Source: Endomicrobiales bacterium (GTDB taxonomy: Bacteria > Elusimicrobiota > Endomicrobiia > Endomicrobiales > JAFGIL01). Taken from it: 38,854 nucleotides of DNA. The stretch covers positions 1 to 38,854 of the forward strand of contig JAFGIL010000071.1 of assembly GCA_016929635.1 (NCBI GenBank). Direction: 5' to 3'. Shown here piece by piece: positions 1-8,100 of this stretch. Position 1 is the first letter of the stretch. Each line of letters begins with the position of its first letter. The translations under genes and the position numbers were made by a program. A model generated the notes under the pieces. The model did no database searches and was not told where the DNA came from. It was given only the letters and a program-made list of their open reading frames with translations.

Positions 1-1109
1 CCTGCAGCAATGAAAAACAAGAAACAACTGTAATAAAAAGTTTTTCATTAAATTCGGGTGATACCCTTATTGAAAGCCTGCAAAAGATCAACTTGCCCGT
101 AACAACCAGCATCGAAATAATCAATAATTTGAAAAAAGTCTTTAATCCCCGCTATTGCAAACCGGGAGACTCCTATGAAGTGGTAGTTGATACATCGAAC
201 AATTGGACGAGATTCTGCTATTATCCTTCCGGCTCAGATTACTACTGTATAGAAAAGCAGGAAAATGGAAATATAGAATCTTTAAAAAAACCAAAAACCA
301 CAATAACAACCACTCTCTCTAAAAGAGGCCTTATCGAGACTTCTCTCTGGAATGCAATGATATCCAATGAAATAGATCCGGAAGTGATAATAAGCTTTGC
401 GGAGATTTTTGCATGGCAGATCGATTTTTTAACAGAGCCTAGAGTGGGCGATGTTTACAAACTTGTCTGGGAAAAAACCGTAACCGAACATGACGGAAAA
501 ACAATCGAAGAAAAAATAATAGGTGCCCAGTATATTGCCTCAGGGCATACGAACACCGCAATACTTTTTGAACATGACAATAATAAAACGGGCTATTATA
601 ATATCAACGGGGATTCCCTGTTTAAAGCTTTCCTGAAAGCTCCGCTGCAATACAGAAGAATCAGCTCGTTTTTTTCAAACCGCAGGTTCCATCCTATTTT
701 AAAGATTTACAGGCCCCACCATGGAATAGATTATGCCGCACCCATAGGAACTCCGGTCTCTGCAATCGGAAACGGTAAAGTCATATTTGCAGGCAAAAAG
801 GGCGGATACGGAAGGCTCATAAGGATCAAACATTCAAATGGCTTCGAATCATACTACGGGCATCTTCACGGATATGCCAGGGGGATTAAAACAGGTTCTT
901 ATATAAACCAAGGCCAGGTTATAGGATATGTCGGTTCTTCAGGATTATCAACCGGGCCTCATCTGGATTTCAGAATGAAGAAACACGGAAAGTTCGTTAA
1001 TTTCTTGAAACTCAAAATTCCTCCCAGCAAAAAAATACCAGAAAAAGAGAAGCCGGAGTTTAAAAAAGCAGTCAAAAATATTCTGACTCTTCTAGCTAAA
1101 ATAGATTGA
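1..1109 (+). CDS. M23 family metallopeptidase, MepM-like (5' end outside window)
   Basis: Predicted periplasmic peptidoglycan endopeptidase. The reading frame is open from base 3 with no convincing start, so the gene begins before the window; the TTG at 93 is internal. Bases 30-200 encode a GDTL-type LysM/OapA-like segment seen ahead of the catalytic domain in MepM/Csd3 relatives. The LytM domain lies at about 690-1000. Zinc ligands are His (717-719) and Asp (729-731) of the HxxxD motif, and a catalytic His is in YGHLH (861-863). The final motif, normally GPHLHF, reads GPHLDF, with Asp at 966-968 replacing the third zinc-ligand His. Asp can bind zinc, so activity is possible but not assured. 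The tail is Lys/Pro-rich. The stop codon overlaps the -35 box of the next gene's promoter. Confidence 0.9.
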   Translation, partial: CSNEKQETTVIKSFSLNSGDTLIESLQKINLPVTTSIEIINNLKKVFNPRYCKPGDSYEVVVDTSNNWTRFCYYPSGSDYYCIEKQENGNIESLKKPKTTITTTLSKRGLIETSLWNAMISNEIDPEVIISFAEIFAWQIDFLTEPRVGDVYKLVWEKTVTEHDGKTIEEKIIGAQYIASGHTNTAILFEHDNNKTGYYNINGDSLFKAFLKAPLQYRRISSFFSNRRFHPILKIYRPHHGIDYAAPIGTPVSAIGNGKVIFAGKKGGYGRLIRIKHSNGFESYYGHLHGYARGIKTGSYINQGQVIGYVGSSGLSTGPHLDFRMKKHGKFVNFLKLKIPPSKKIPEKEKPEFKKAVKNILTLLAKID

Positions 1110-1134
1110 CAAATTAATATATTTTGATTAGAAT
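1106..1134 (+). promoter_or_regulatory. Sigma70-type promoter for the histidine kinase gene
   Basis: TTGACA at 1106-1111 and TAGAAT at 1129-1134 are separated by exactly 17 bp. The -35 box overlaps the stop codon of the upstream M23 gene. Transcription would start near 1141, giving a leader of about 30 nt before the ATG at 1173. The surroundings are very AT-rich, but a full -35 match at optimal spacing is unlikely to be chance. Confidence 0.7.
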
Positions 1135-1172
1135 TAGTTTAGATATTAATATTAAAATATTTTTAAATAATA

Positions 1173-3350
1173 ATGTCACTTAAACTTTTCCCAAAATTTT
1201 TTCTGCTTTTAACAATACTCGTAGTTATCCCTGCGGCGATTGTAGGCTGGAGGACCATCAACATTAACCGCGAGGGAATGCAGGCAGCCATACTAGAGCT
1301 GCATACCAACATTGCTTCATCCCTGGCTGATGATGTCGAGGATTATCTAAAAAGCCTGGACAGGGAAATCCAGTATGTGCAGCAGACCTTAACAACGCAA
1401 ATGACATGGCTTGACCGCCAGTCCGTACTTCAGACCCTTCTGGACACAAACGAAAACCTGGTCTCTGTCTCGATAGTTAACAGACAGGGGGACGAGCTTC
1501 TAAAAGCATATAACCCTGTATTAGAAAAAAATCCCAAATTGATATTAAGGTCCCAAGACAAGACATTCAGGGATTTTTGGAAAAGCCCCAATACATCTTC
1601 AATAAGCTCTGTGTATTTCTCTGCTAATAACCCCCGCATTAATATCATATACCCTTTAGGTGAAGAGCATTGCCTTTTTACAACTATTACTTTACAAACC
1701 CTATGGGATAAAATAGTAAACACCCGCATAGCCTCAACAGGCTACGCATTTCTGGTTAATGACAAAGGCACCATTATTGCCCATCCTCAGATTGACCTGG
1801 TCAGAAATAAGACAGACGCAAAGTTTTTACCTATTGTAAACCAGGTCTTAAAAGCAGTAACCGTAGGTTCCAGCGAATACGTACATCCGCAGAATAAAAA
1901 AGAAATAGTTGGGGCATATGCACCGGTTAAGGGATTAAAATGGGGCATTATCATACAACAGGACAAAGACGAAGCTTACGTATCTGTAAAAATAATGCAA
2001 AGGCAGGCAATAGTATTAATACTTATCAGCCTTGCGCTTGCCATGTTCCTTGTATTTTTTATTGCCAGGGACCTTACAAAGCCTTTAGTCACTCTTACCA
2101 ATGCAGCACGCCGTATCGCGAACAAGGATTTTAAAGTCAGGGTTAAAGTAAATACCCGTGACGAACTTCAGGATCTTGCGGAAACATTTAACGACATGTC
2201 CCAGGAACTTCAACGCTACGATGAAATGCAGGTAGATAAAATCCTGATGGAAAAAACAAAAATAGATGCTGTTATAGTCTCTATTCACGACGGCATACTA
2301 ATGATTGACCTGGAAGGCCTGCTGCAGCTGACCAATACAAAAGCCAAAGAATTATTGGGGCTTCCAGAAAACTGGCACAATAAATCCCTTTGGAACTGTA
2401 TTAAAGATACAAAAATAAAAGACACACTGTTTGAAGTAATAAACTTGTCTGAGAGAGGCACGGTAAAAGAACTTAATCTCTCAGATGAAAATGTATCCCG
2501 CTATTATCAATTAATGACAGAAGACGTAATAACAACAGAAAAAAGAGAGGTTATAGGGATAGTTGTAGTTATGCATGATGTAACCCTTGAAAAAGAGCTG
2601 GATAAAATGAAAGATGACTTTCTGCATTCCATAACCCACGATTTAAGGAATCCCGTAACATCAATCAGGGGGTTCCTAAAGTTTCTACTGGACGGTATCG
2701 GCGGCCCGATAAATGAAAAACAAAGAAAAATGCTTGAAACTATGAGCCGGGCTTCAGAACGCCTTATTGGTTTAATAAATGACATTTTGGACATTGCCAA
2801 ATTGGAGTTCGGGCAGATTCATTTGGAATTAGCTGAAACAGATACAGCGTTTATCTGCCAAAAAGTCATAGAACTTGCCGAACCTCAGGCTGTCAGAAAA
2901 TTCATTAAATTAACGCTGGATGTCCAGGGAAACATTCCGAAAATAACGGCAGATCCCAAACTTCTTGAAAGGGTGTTCACTAACCTTGTAGGCAATGCAC
3001 TAAAGTTTACTCCTGACAAGGGCGAGGTGACAATAAAACTGGAAGACAGCCCGGAATACATCAAAGGAGCTGTAATCGATACCGGGGAAGGCATACCTCC
3101 GGAATATGTAGAAAAAATCTTTGATAAATTCCAACAGGTTATAGGGCAAAGAAGGGGTGGGACAGGGCTGGGACTAACTATCTGCAAACATATCATTGAA
3201 GCTCATTCCGGAAAGATCTGGGTGGAATCCAAGCTTAAGCAGGGCTCTGCATTTAAGTTTACTATATCAAAAAATATAGCGGAGAACCAAATAAATAATT
3301 CCAAAGAACCGGATCAATCCAGCAAAGACAAAAAAGATATGAAAGTATAG
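1173..3350 (+). CDS. Membrane sensor histidine kinase (Cache-HAMP-PAS-HisKA-HATPase)
   Basis: A 725-residue two-component sensor in the inner membrane. Order of parts: TM1 at about 6-28, a periplasmic Cache-like sensor at about 30-275, TM2 at about 277-298, HAMP at about 298-350, PAS at about 365-475, HisKA with H-box THDLRNP (phosphoacceptor His489), then HATPase with N-box (NLVGNALKF), DTGEGIP and GGTGLGL. All motifs needed for ATP binding and autophosphorylation are present. A predicted promoter lies just upstream. No clear Shine-Dalgarno sequence precedes the ATG. No receiver is fused to it; the likely partners are the two receiver proteins encoded on the opposite strand at 4887-6504. The signal sensed cannot be read from sequence. 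Confidence 0.93.
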   Translation: MSLKLFPKFFLLLTILVVIPAAIVGWRTININREGMQAAILELHTNIASSLADDVEDYLKSLDREIQYVQQTLTTQMTWLDRQSVLQTLLDTNENLVSVSIVNRQGDELLKAYNPVLEKNPKLILRSQDKTFRDFWKSPNTSSISSVYFSANNPRINIIYPLGEEHCLFTTITLQTLWDKIVNTRIASTGYAFLVNDKGTIIAHPQIDLVRNKTDAKFLPIVNQVLKAVTVGSSEYVHPQNKKEIVGAYAPVKGLKWGIIIQQDKDEAYVSVKIMQRQAIVLILISLALAMFLVFFIARDLTKPLVTLTNAARRIANKDFKVRVKVNTRDELQDLAETFNDMSQELQRYDEMQVDKILMEKTKIDAVIVSIHDGILMIDLEGLLQLTNTKAKELLGLPENWHNKSLWNCIKDTKIKDTLFEVINLSERGTVKELNLSDENVSRYYQLMTEDVITTEKREVIGIVVVMHDVTLEKELDKMKDDFLHSITHDLRNPVTSIRGFLKFLLDGIGGPINEKQRKMLETMSRASERLIGLINDILDIAKLEFGQIHLELAETDTAFICQKVIELAEPQAVRKFIKLTLDVQGNIPKITADPKLLERVFTNLVGNALKFTPDKGEVTIKLEDSPEYIKGAVIDTGEGIPPEYVEKIFDKFQQVIGQRRGGTGLGLTICKHIIEAHSGKIWVESKLKQGSAFKFTISKNIAENQINNSKEPDQSSKDKKDMKV

Positions 3351-3356
3351 AACATT

Positions 3357-4877
3357 ATGAAAAGATACATAAACGTATTTATTATAGTGCTTTTTGTCAT
3401 AACTACTCTAGGTTTAAAATCCTTCTGCGAAGTTCTTCAGGAAATAACGGTAAAAGAAGGCGATACTCTCTGGGGAGTAGCAAATTACTACCTAAAAAAT
3501 CCCAGACGCTGGCCCGAAATCCTTAAACATAATAAACTGCCTTCAAGCGACCCGAATATAATACTTCCGGGCATGAAAATCCGCGTTCCTATCCTGCTGA
3601 TAAAGGAGCACTTAAGAGCCGCCCGATTGATATATATTTTAAATGACGTTCGTTTCAGACGAAGGGAAGAGTCAAAGTGGAAAGAAGCTAAATTAGACAT
3701 GGAATTGTATAACGAAGATGGATTAAGAACTCTGCAGCAGTCCATAGCCCAAGTTAAATTTCCGTCAGGAGAACTTCTCAGGCTGGACGAAAATTCACTT
3801 ATTATATTAAGGCCGGAAAAAAAACGGGAAGAAATTGATCTGCTTTCCGGAGCTGTCCGCGGATCAAAAACCAAGATATTAACTGACAGTTCTATAGTTG
3901 ACCCAAGGATCGAGGCTCGCGGGCCTGCTCCCGATTTTAAAACAAAAATAAAACAAGACAAAACTACTCTAGTCGAAGTTTATGAAGGTATTGTAGATGT
4001 GACTGCCCAGGGAAGAACCGTTACTTTGACTAAAGGATTTGGTACAGAAGTAAAATATATGGAACCTCCTTCTTTGCCGCATGCACTGCCCCCGCGGCCT
4101 GAACTGGAGGTTGGCGAACCGCAGGACAAAAAAACAATAGGAATCAGCAAGTCCAAACCTGTTGATGCAACAAAAGTTGCATCAGATTCCCTTGACATAG
4201 AAATTAAAGCACCCGCTGCTATTCAACAGGGCCCACCGGGTAAAATTGAGGATAAAAAAAGCAAATCAAAATCCAAAGTAATCGGAAAGATTGTCAGCAA
4301 ATACCATATTCAGATTTCCCCGGATACTGATTTTAAGAGCCTTGTTGTTGATAAGATAGATAAATTAAAGGAAAGCATAAATTTGAATATTGCTCAATAC
4401 CAGCTTGCGGATGGGCTGTATTACTATAGAATTGCTTATATAGACGAATTAGACTTTGAAGGGCAATTCAGCAACCCTGTACAATTCATTATAGACACCA
4501 CACCGCCGTCATTGGAAGTATTTCCTATTATGAGTGACGGCGATAAAGATCAATTCATCCATATTGAAGGATTGACCGAACCGAGTGTTACACTGAAGCT
4601 TGATGACAAAATAATCCAGGTAGATGAGAATGGAAGGTTTATGACTGCTTTGATACCAAGAAAAGGAGAAACAAGATATGATTTAACTGCCCGGGACAGG
4701 GCCGGAAATATCTCCAGGGAAACAATATCAATAGATAAAGCAAAACTTGTTTCAAGAAAACAGGCAAGAAAAGCAAGAAGGAGATTTAAAGAAAAAGGGT
4801 CAACATTCTTTACAATATCAATTGCAGTTTTGACCACGGCAGTTATTGTCGGGGTTCTGATTCTGATAGCGCTGTAA
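3357..4877 (+). CDS. LysM and FecR domain envelope protein with C-terminal membrane helix
   Basis: A 506-residue exported protein. It has a signal peptide or N-terminal anchor (1-24), a LysM domain at about 29-80 (VKEGDTLWG start, GMKIRVP end) that should bind peptidoglycan glycan, and a FecR-like beta domain at about 130-235. A low-complexity Lys/Pro linker follows, then Ig/fibronectin-like beta repeats at about 300-460. A basic stretch (KARRRFKEK) precedes a C-terminal hydrophobic helix (about 481-504). FecR domains usually relay signals to an ECF sigma factor, but none is nearby. The gene starts 6 bp after the histidine kinase stop, so the two are probably co-transcribed. A role in wall-linked sensing or structure is inference; the exact function is unknown. 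Confidence 0.85.
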   Translation: MKRYINVFIIVLFVITTLGLKSFCEVLQEITVKEGDTLWGVANYYLKNPRRWPEILKHNKLPSSDPNIILPGMKIRVPILLIKEHLRAARLIYILNDVRFRRREESKWKEAKLDMELYNEDGLRTLQQSIAQVKFPSGELLRLDENSLIILRPEKKREEIDLLSGAVRGSKTKILTDSSIVDPRIEARGPAPDFKTKIKQDKTTLVEVYEGIVDVTAQGRTVTLTKGFGTEVKYMEPPSLPHALPPRPELEVGEPQDKKTIGISKSKPVDATKVASDSLDIEIKAPAAIQQGPPGKIEDKKSKSKSKVIGKIVSKYHIQISPDTDFKSLVVDKIDKLKESINLNIAQYQLADGLYYYRIAYIDELDFEGQFSNPVQFIIDTTPPSLEVFPIMSDGDKDQFIHIEGLTEPSVTLKLDDKIIQVDENGRFMTALIPRKGETRYDLTARDRAGNISRETISIDKAKLVSRKQARKARRRFKEKGSTFFTISIAVLTTAVIVGVLILIAL

Positions 4878-4886
4878 TATTGTATA

Positions 4887-5801
4887 CTATTCTATTTTAT
4901 ATGAGCTTCCTGGCTCCTGCTTTGCATTCGTTAAAATTATCTTTGCTTTGTCTATAATCTGTGAATAATGAATAAACTTTCCCGGTTCTACGTTCACAAT
5001 ACCAGCAGAAATACTCATTAAAGGAAACTTTACTTCTTTATTTTGCCTGTCTAAACCCCACACATAACCACGGGTCCGCACTTCCTCATCATACTGACAA
5101 GGAATCAAAGAGTCAAAAGTATTTGTAATTTTTCCGGCTAAGACCTGGACTTTATCGGGAGTGGTTACTACAACAAAATCCTCCCCTCCTAAATGGCCCA
5201 AAAAATCGTTTTTATTGCCAAGTTCTGCTATAGAACTTCTCAAAATAACTGCAATTAATTTTATTATGTTATCACCTTTCTCAAAGCTGTATTTATCATT
5301 ATATGCCTTAAAGTTATCTGCATCAATAAACATCACAGAGAAAACCTCCTTGCTTTCAATCCTTCTTTTAATCTCCTTTTCGATAGAAGTATTGCCTGGC
5401 AACTTTGTTAAAGGATTGGCAGATATAGATTCTTTTATGCGATTCAGCAATCCCTCCACTCTGGCAAGAACTTCAAAAGTTTCAAAAGGCTTGCCTAAAT
5501 ATTCATCTGCTCCCAGCTTAATACCTGTAATACGGTCTTTTGGCTTGGTTAATGAAGTCAGCATAATAACAGGAATAAGGCAAGTAGAGCTGTCTTCTCT
5601 TATTTTTTCGCAAACTTCGAAACCGGTTAGTTTCGGCATATTGACATCTAAAATAATTATATCTGGTTTTTCTTCTTTAGCCTTCTTTAAAGCTTCCTCT
5701 CCGTCAACGGCAGTGATTACCTGATGCTTTTCGTTCTCAAATGTAAACTTCAGAAGCTCCAAGATTTCAAGATCATCATCCGCAATTAAAACTTTTGCCA
5801 T
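4887..5801 (-). CDS. Response regulator with GGDEF (diguanylate cyclase-like) domain
   Basis: 304 residues. The N-terminal receiver has acidic pocket residues D8-D10, phosphoacceptor D52 (IIILDVNMP) and conserved K104 (GKPFE), so it should be phosphorylated. A linker ending in NPLTKLPGN leads into a GGDEF domain with metal site D160 and the signature GGEDF at 205-209. GGEDF departs from the usual GG[DE]EF by Asp at the fourth position; it may be active, since acidic residues are kept, but this is unproven. The domain would make c-di-GMP. An AAGGA ribosome site precedes the ATG, and the gene follows the double-receiver gene by 28 bp. It converges with the LysM-FecR gene, their stops only 9 bp apart. 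Confidence 0.9.
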   Translation of the reverse strand: MAKVLIADDDLEILELLKFTFENEKHQVITAVDGEEALKKAKEEKPDIIILDVNMPKLTGFEVCEKIREDSSTCLIPVIMLTSLTKPKDRITGIKLGADEYLGKPFETFEVLARVEGLLNRIKESISANPLTKLPGNTSIEKEIKRRIESKEVFSVMFIDADNFKAYNDKYSFEKGDNIIKLIAVILRSSIAELGNKNDFLGHLGGEDFVVVTTPDKVQVLAGKITNTFDSLIPCQYDEEVRTRGYVWGLDRQNKEVKFPLMSISAGIVNVEPGKFIHYSQIIDKAKIILTNAKQEPGSSYKIE

Positions 5802-5829
5802 ATCTTTTTATCCTTTTTAAAATATATAT

Positions 5830-6504
5830 TTAAACATCTGCCTTCGAAAGCATTTCCTGTATCTTTTTCAGGAAATACTCATTATCAATTGGTTTAACGA
5901 TATATTCTTCGGCCCCGCATGCTTTGCCTAAATTTTTGTCCCATTCCGTTTCGCGTCCTGAAATTATCAGTATCATTGGTTTCTGCTCAATCGTATCGTC
6001 TTCATGCATTTGCTGGCAAATATGAAAACCGTCAATAATTGGAAGCATTATGTCCAAAACCAGCAAATTCGGGTGCCATGATTTTATTTCTTTTAGTGTT
6101 TCGGCTCCATCATATGCAATCTTTACCTGATAACCTTTGCTATCCAATACCGCCTTTAAAATTTCTGCCATCTGCCTGTCATCTTCTGCTATTAAAATCC
6201 TCTTTGGCATTAAAAGATATTTTATTCTTTCTAAAACTGAATCCGGTTCCATAATTTCAGTAGAATCAACCACCATCACAGGAACATTTTTTACATTTGA
6301 GTGCTGTTTCAACTGCTGGGTAAACAGCTCATTCGTAGTTTCAATCTCGTTAAGCACTATCAGATTGGGATTGCCGGAAACGGCCCGGTTTATTGCTTCC
6401 TCTCCCGAAATAGCTACATTTATATCGTATCCGTTTTTAACCAGGACATTTTGCCATAAAGGAATTGCCTGTGTATTTCTGGTTACTAACAAAATCCTGT
6501 TCAT
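5830..6504 (-). CDS. Tandem receiver protein (pseudo-receiver plus intact receiver)
   Basis: 224 residues with no output domain. The second receiver (about 102-222) is complete: acidic residues E107-D109, phosphoacceptor D151 in LLVLDIMLP, Ser182 region and K204 in IVKP. The first (about 1-98) keeps the fold pattern but lacks the acidic pocket (TRN instead), has Asn52 where Asp is phosphorylated (LIVLNE), and is shortened between strand 4 and helix 5, where EP replaces KP. It is therefore a pseudo-receiver. Such proteins may act as phosphate sinks or protein-interaction adaptors. The gene starts 3 bp after the HtrA stop, and the receiver-GGDEF gene follows. Confidence 0.87.
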   Translation of the reverse strand: MNRILLVTRNTQAIPLWQNVLVKNGYDINVAISGEEAINRAVSGNPNLIVLNEIETTNELFTQQLKQHSNVKNVPVMVVDSTEIMEPDSVLERIKYLLMPKRILIAEDDRQMAEILKAVLDSKGYQVKIAYDGAETLKEIKSWHPNLLVLDIMLPIIDGFHICQQMHEDDTIEQKPMILIISGRETEWDKNLGKACGAEEYIVKPIDNEYFLKKIQEMLSKADV

Positions 6505-6507
6505 ATA

Positions 6508-8091
6508 TTACTTCCCTTTTGTATATGATATATAGAACTGTCTTCCCTGTCTGCTTATATCCAAAACAATACCCTCGGATAAGTTTATATCTTTTACGGC
6601 ATCCCGAAAATCTGTAATATTGGGGGTTTGTTTTCTGTTTATGGAACGGATTAAATCACCCTCAAAAACCCCAATTTCTTCCGCAATTGAACCTGATTCC
6701 AGATTAACAACCACGCAGCCTTTCTCGTCATCCGGTATGCTGTACTTCCGTATCAGTGGTTCATTTATTTGGGCAACTGTCAAACCTTCCCATTCATAGA
6801 TTTCCTCCTGCCCGGGGGTTTCTTCGGCATCCTCATATGATGATGCCAGCTCTTCTTCGGAAGGCATTTCCCCTGTAACCAATTCTACCGTGATTTCCCC
6901 ACCATCCCTGATAACTTTCACAACTACCTTCTTTTTTGGCTTTGTTTTCGCCACAACAGACTGTAATTTCTTTACTTCGTCTATATCTTCACCGTTAAAC
7001 ATTATTATAACATCCCCTCGCTTCAATCCTGCTTTATCTGCCGGCGAATTTTTCATTACTCTATTAATAAGCACGCCCTGTTCTTTCTTTAATCCAAAAT
7101 ATTTAGCAATAGCTTTGTCTACGGGCCTGATTTCCACTCCCAACCAGCCCCGCACAACCTTGCCCTTCTGTATTAAATCATCCAAAATCTCCTTGGCATT
7201 ATTAATAGGAATTGCAAAACCCACACCGGAAAACACACCGGTGGGGGCATATATGGCACTATTGATTCCTATTACGTTGCCGTTTATATCGCAAAGAGGC
7301 CCTCCGGAATTACCGCGGTTAATTGCGGCATCCGTTTGGATCATGTGCCTGTACTCCCTGCCCTCAATAGACAAAGATTGACGAACCGCTGAGATTATCC
7401 CAGAAGTAACTGTCTGTTCCAACCCGAACGGTGACCCTATGGCCACGACCCACTGCCCCACCTTGATTTTATCAGAATCCCCGAGAGATGCATAAGGAAG
7501 TTTTCCTGCTTTTATTTTAATAACGGCTAAATCCGTCTTTGCATCTTTGCCAACAACCTTTCCTTTATATTTCTTTTCGTTCGACAAAGTTACGGTTATT
7601 TCCTCTGCACTCCTGACCACATGTTCATTGGTTAGAATATAACCCTTCGGGTCAATTATAACTCCGGAGCCGGCACCTTCAAATTTACGCTCATAATACT
7701 TTTTTTTCGGTTTGCCTTTTTGGCTCCTGGGCTGATTAAAATAATCTTCAAAGAAATCCTCGAAAGGGGACCCAAAGAAAAACTCGTATTGCGGTACTGC
7801 ATATTTTTCCGTATGTACGGTAGAAATATTTACCACAGCAGGTTTTACATTTTCAGCTATACGAACAAAAGATTCCTGCAAGCTTAACAATTCCTGTCCC
7901 GGTGTTACGGGATTATTTACACCTGAGGCCAGCTTAAAATCCCCGGGATTATATCTTGCAAAAATAGCATCCAGGACAACACATTTCTTTTCTACTATTG
8001 CCCAGATAAAAAACGGCAATAATACAATTAGTATCAGTATTATAAATTTTGTTAAATTGGATTTAATATAAGACATCTCTTTGCCTGTCAT
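6508..8091 (-). CDS. HtrA/DegP-type serine protease with two PDZ domains
   Basis: 527-residue periplasmic protease/chaperone anchored by one N-terminal helix (about 13-32). The trypsin-like domain has the full triad: His157 (LTNEHVV), Asp187 (KTDLAV) and Ser262 (RGNSGGPL). PDZ1 is at about 300-400. A Glu-rich linker leads to a more divergent PDZ2 at about 435-520. A Phe/Asp-rich stretch at 103-120 matches the LA-loop region of DegP relatives. It degrades misfolded envelope proteins. A second in-frame ATG six codons in (MSYIK) is a possible alternative start. The gene lies 9 bp after the GH57-like gene and 3 bp before the tandem receiver gene, so it is likely co-transcribed with the signalling genes. 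Confidence 0.95.
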   Translation of the reverse strand: MTGKEMSYIKSNLTKFIILILIVLLPFFIWAIVEKKCVVLDAIFARYNPGDFKLASGVNNPVTPGQELLSLQESFVRIAENVKPAVVNISTVHTEKYAVPQYEFFFGSPFEDFFEDYFNQPRSQKGKPKKKYYERKFEGAGSGVIIDPKGYILTNEHVVRSAEEITVTLSNEKKYKGKVVGKDAKTDLAVIKIKAGKLPYASLGDSDKIKVGQWVVAIGSPFGLEQTVTSGIISAVRQSLSIEGREYRHMIQTDAAINRGNSGGPLCDINGNVIGINSAIYAPTGVFSGVGFAIPINNAKEILDDLIQKGKVVRGWLGVEIRPVDKAIAKYFGLKKEQGVLINRVMKNSPADKAGLKRGDVIIMFNGEDIDEVKKLQSVVAKTKPKKKVVVKVIRDGGEITVELVTGEMPSEEELASSYEDAEETPGQEEIYEWEGLTVAQINEPLIRKYSIPDDEKGCVVVNLESGSIAEEIGVFEGDLIRSINRKQTPNITDFRDAVKDINLSEGIVLDISRQGRQFYISYTKGK

Positions 8092-8100
8092 AATATTATA

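Noticed and set aside
3488-3961. Antisense 157-codon open frame inside the LysM-FecR gene
   Set aside because: It is Ser/Leu/Ile-rich with no domain pattern and lies wholly opposite a well-supported gene.
5161-5724. 187-codon plus-strand frame opposite the receiver-GGDEF gene
   Set aside because: No family motif or ribosome site; the opposite strand encodes a clear receiver and GGDEF domain.
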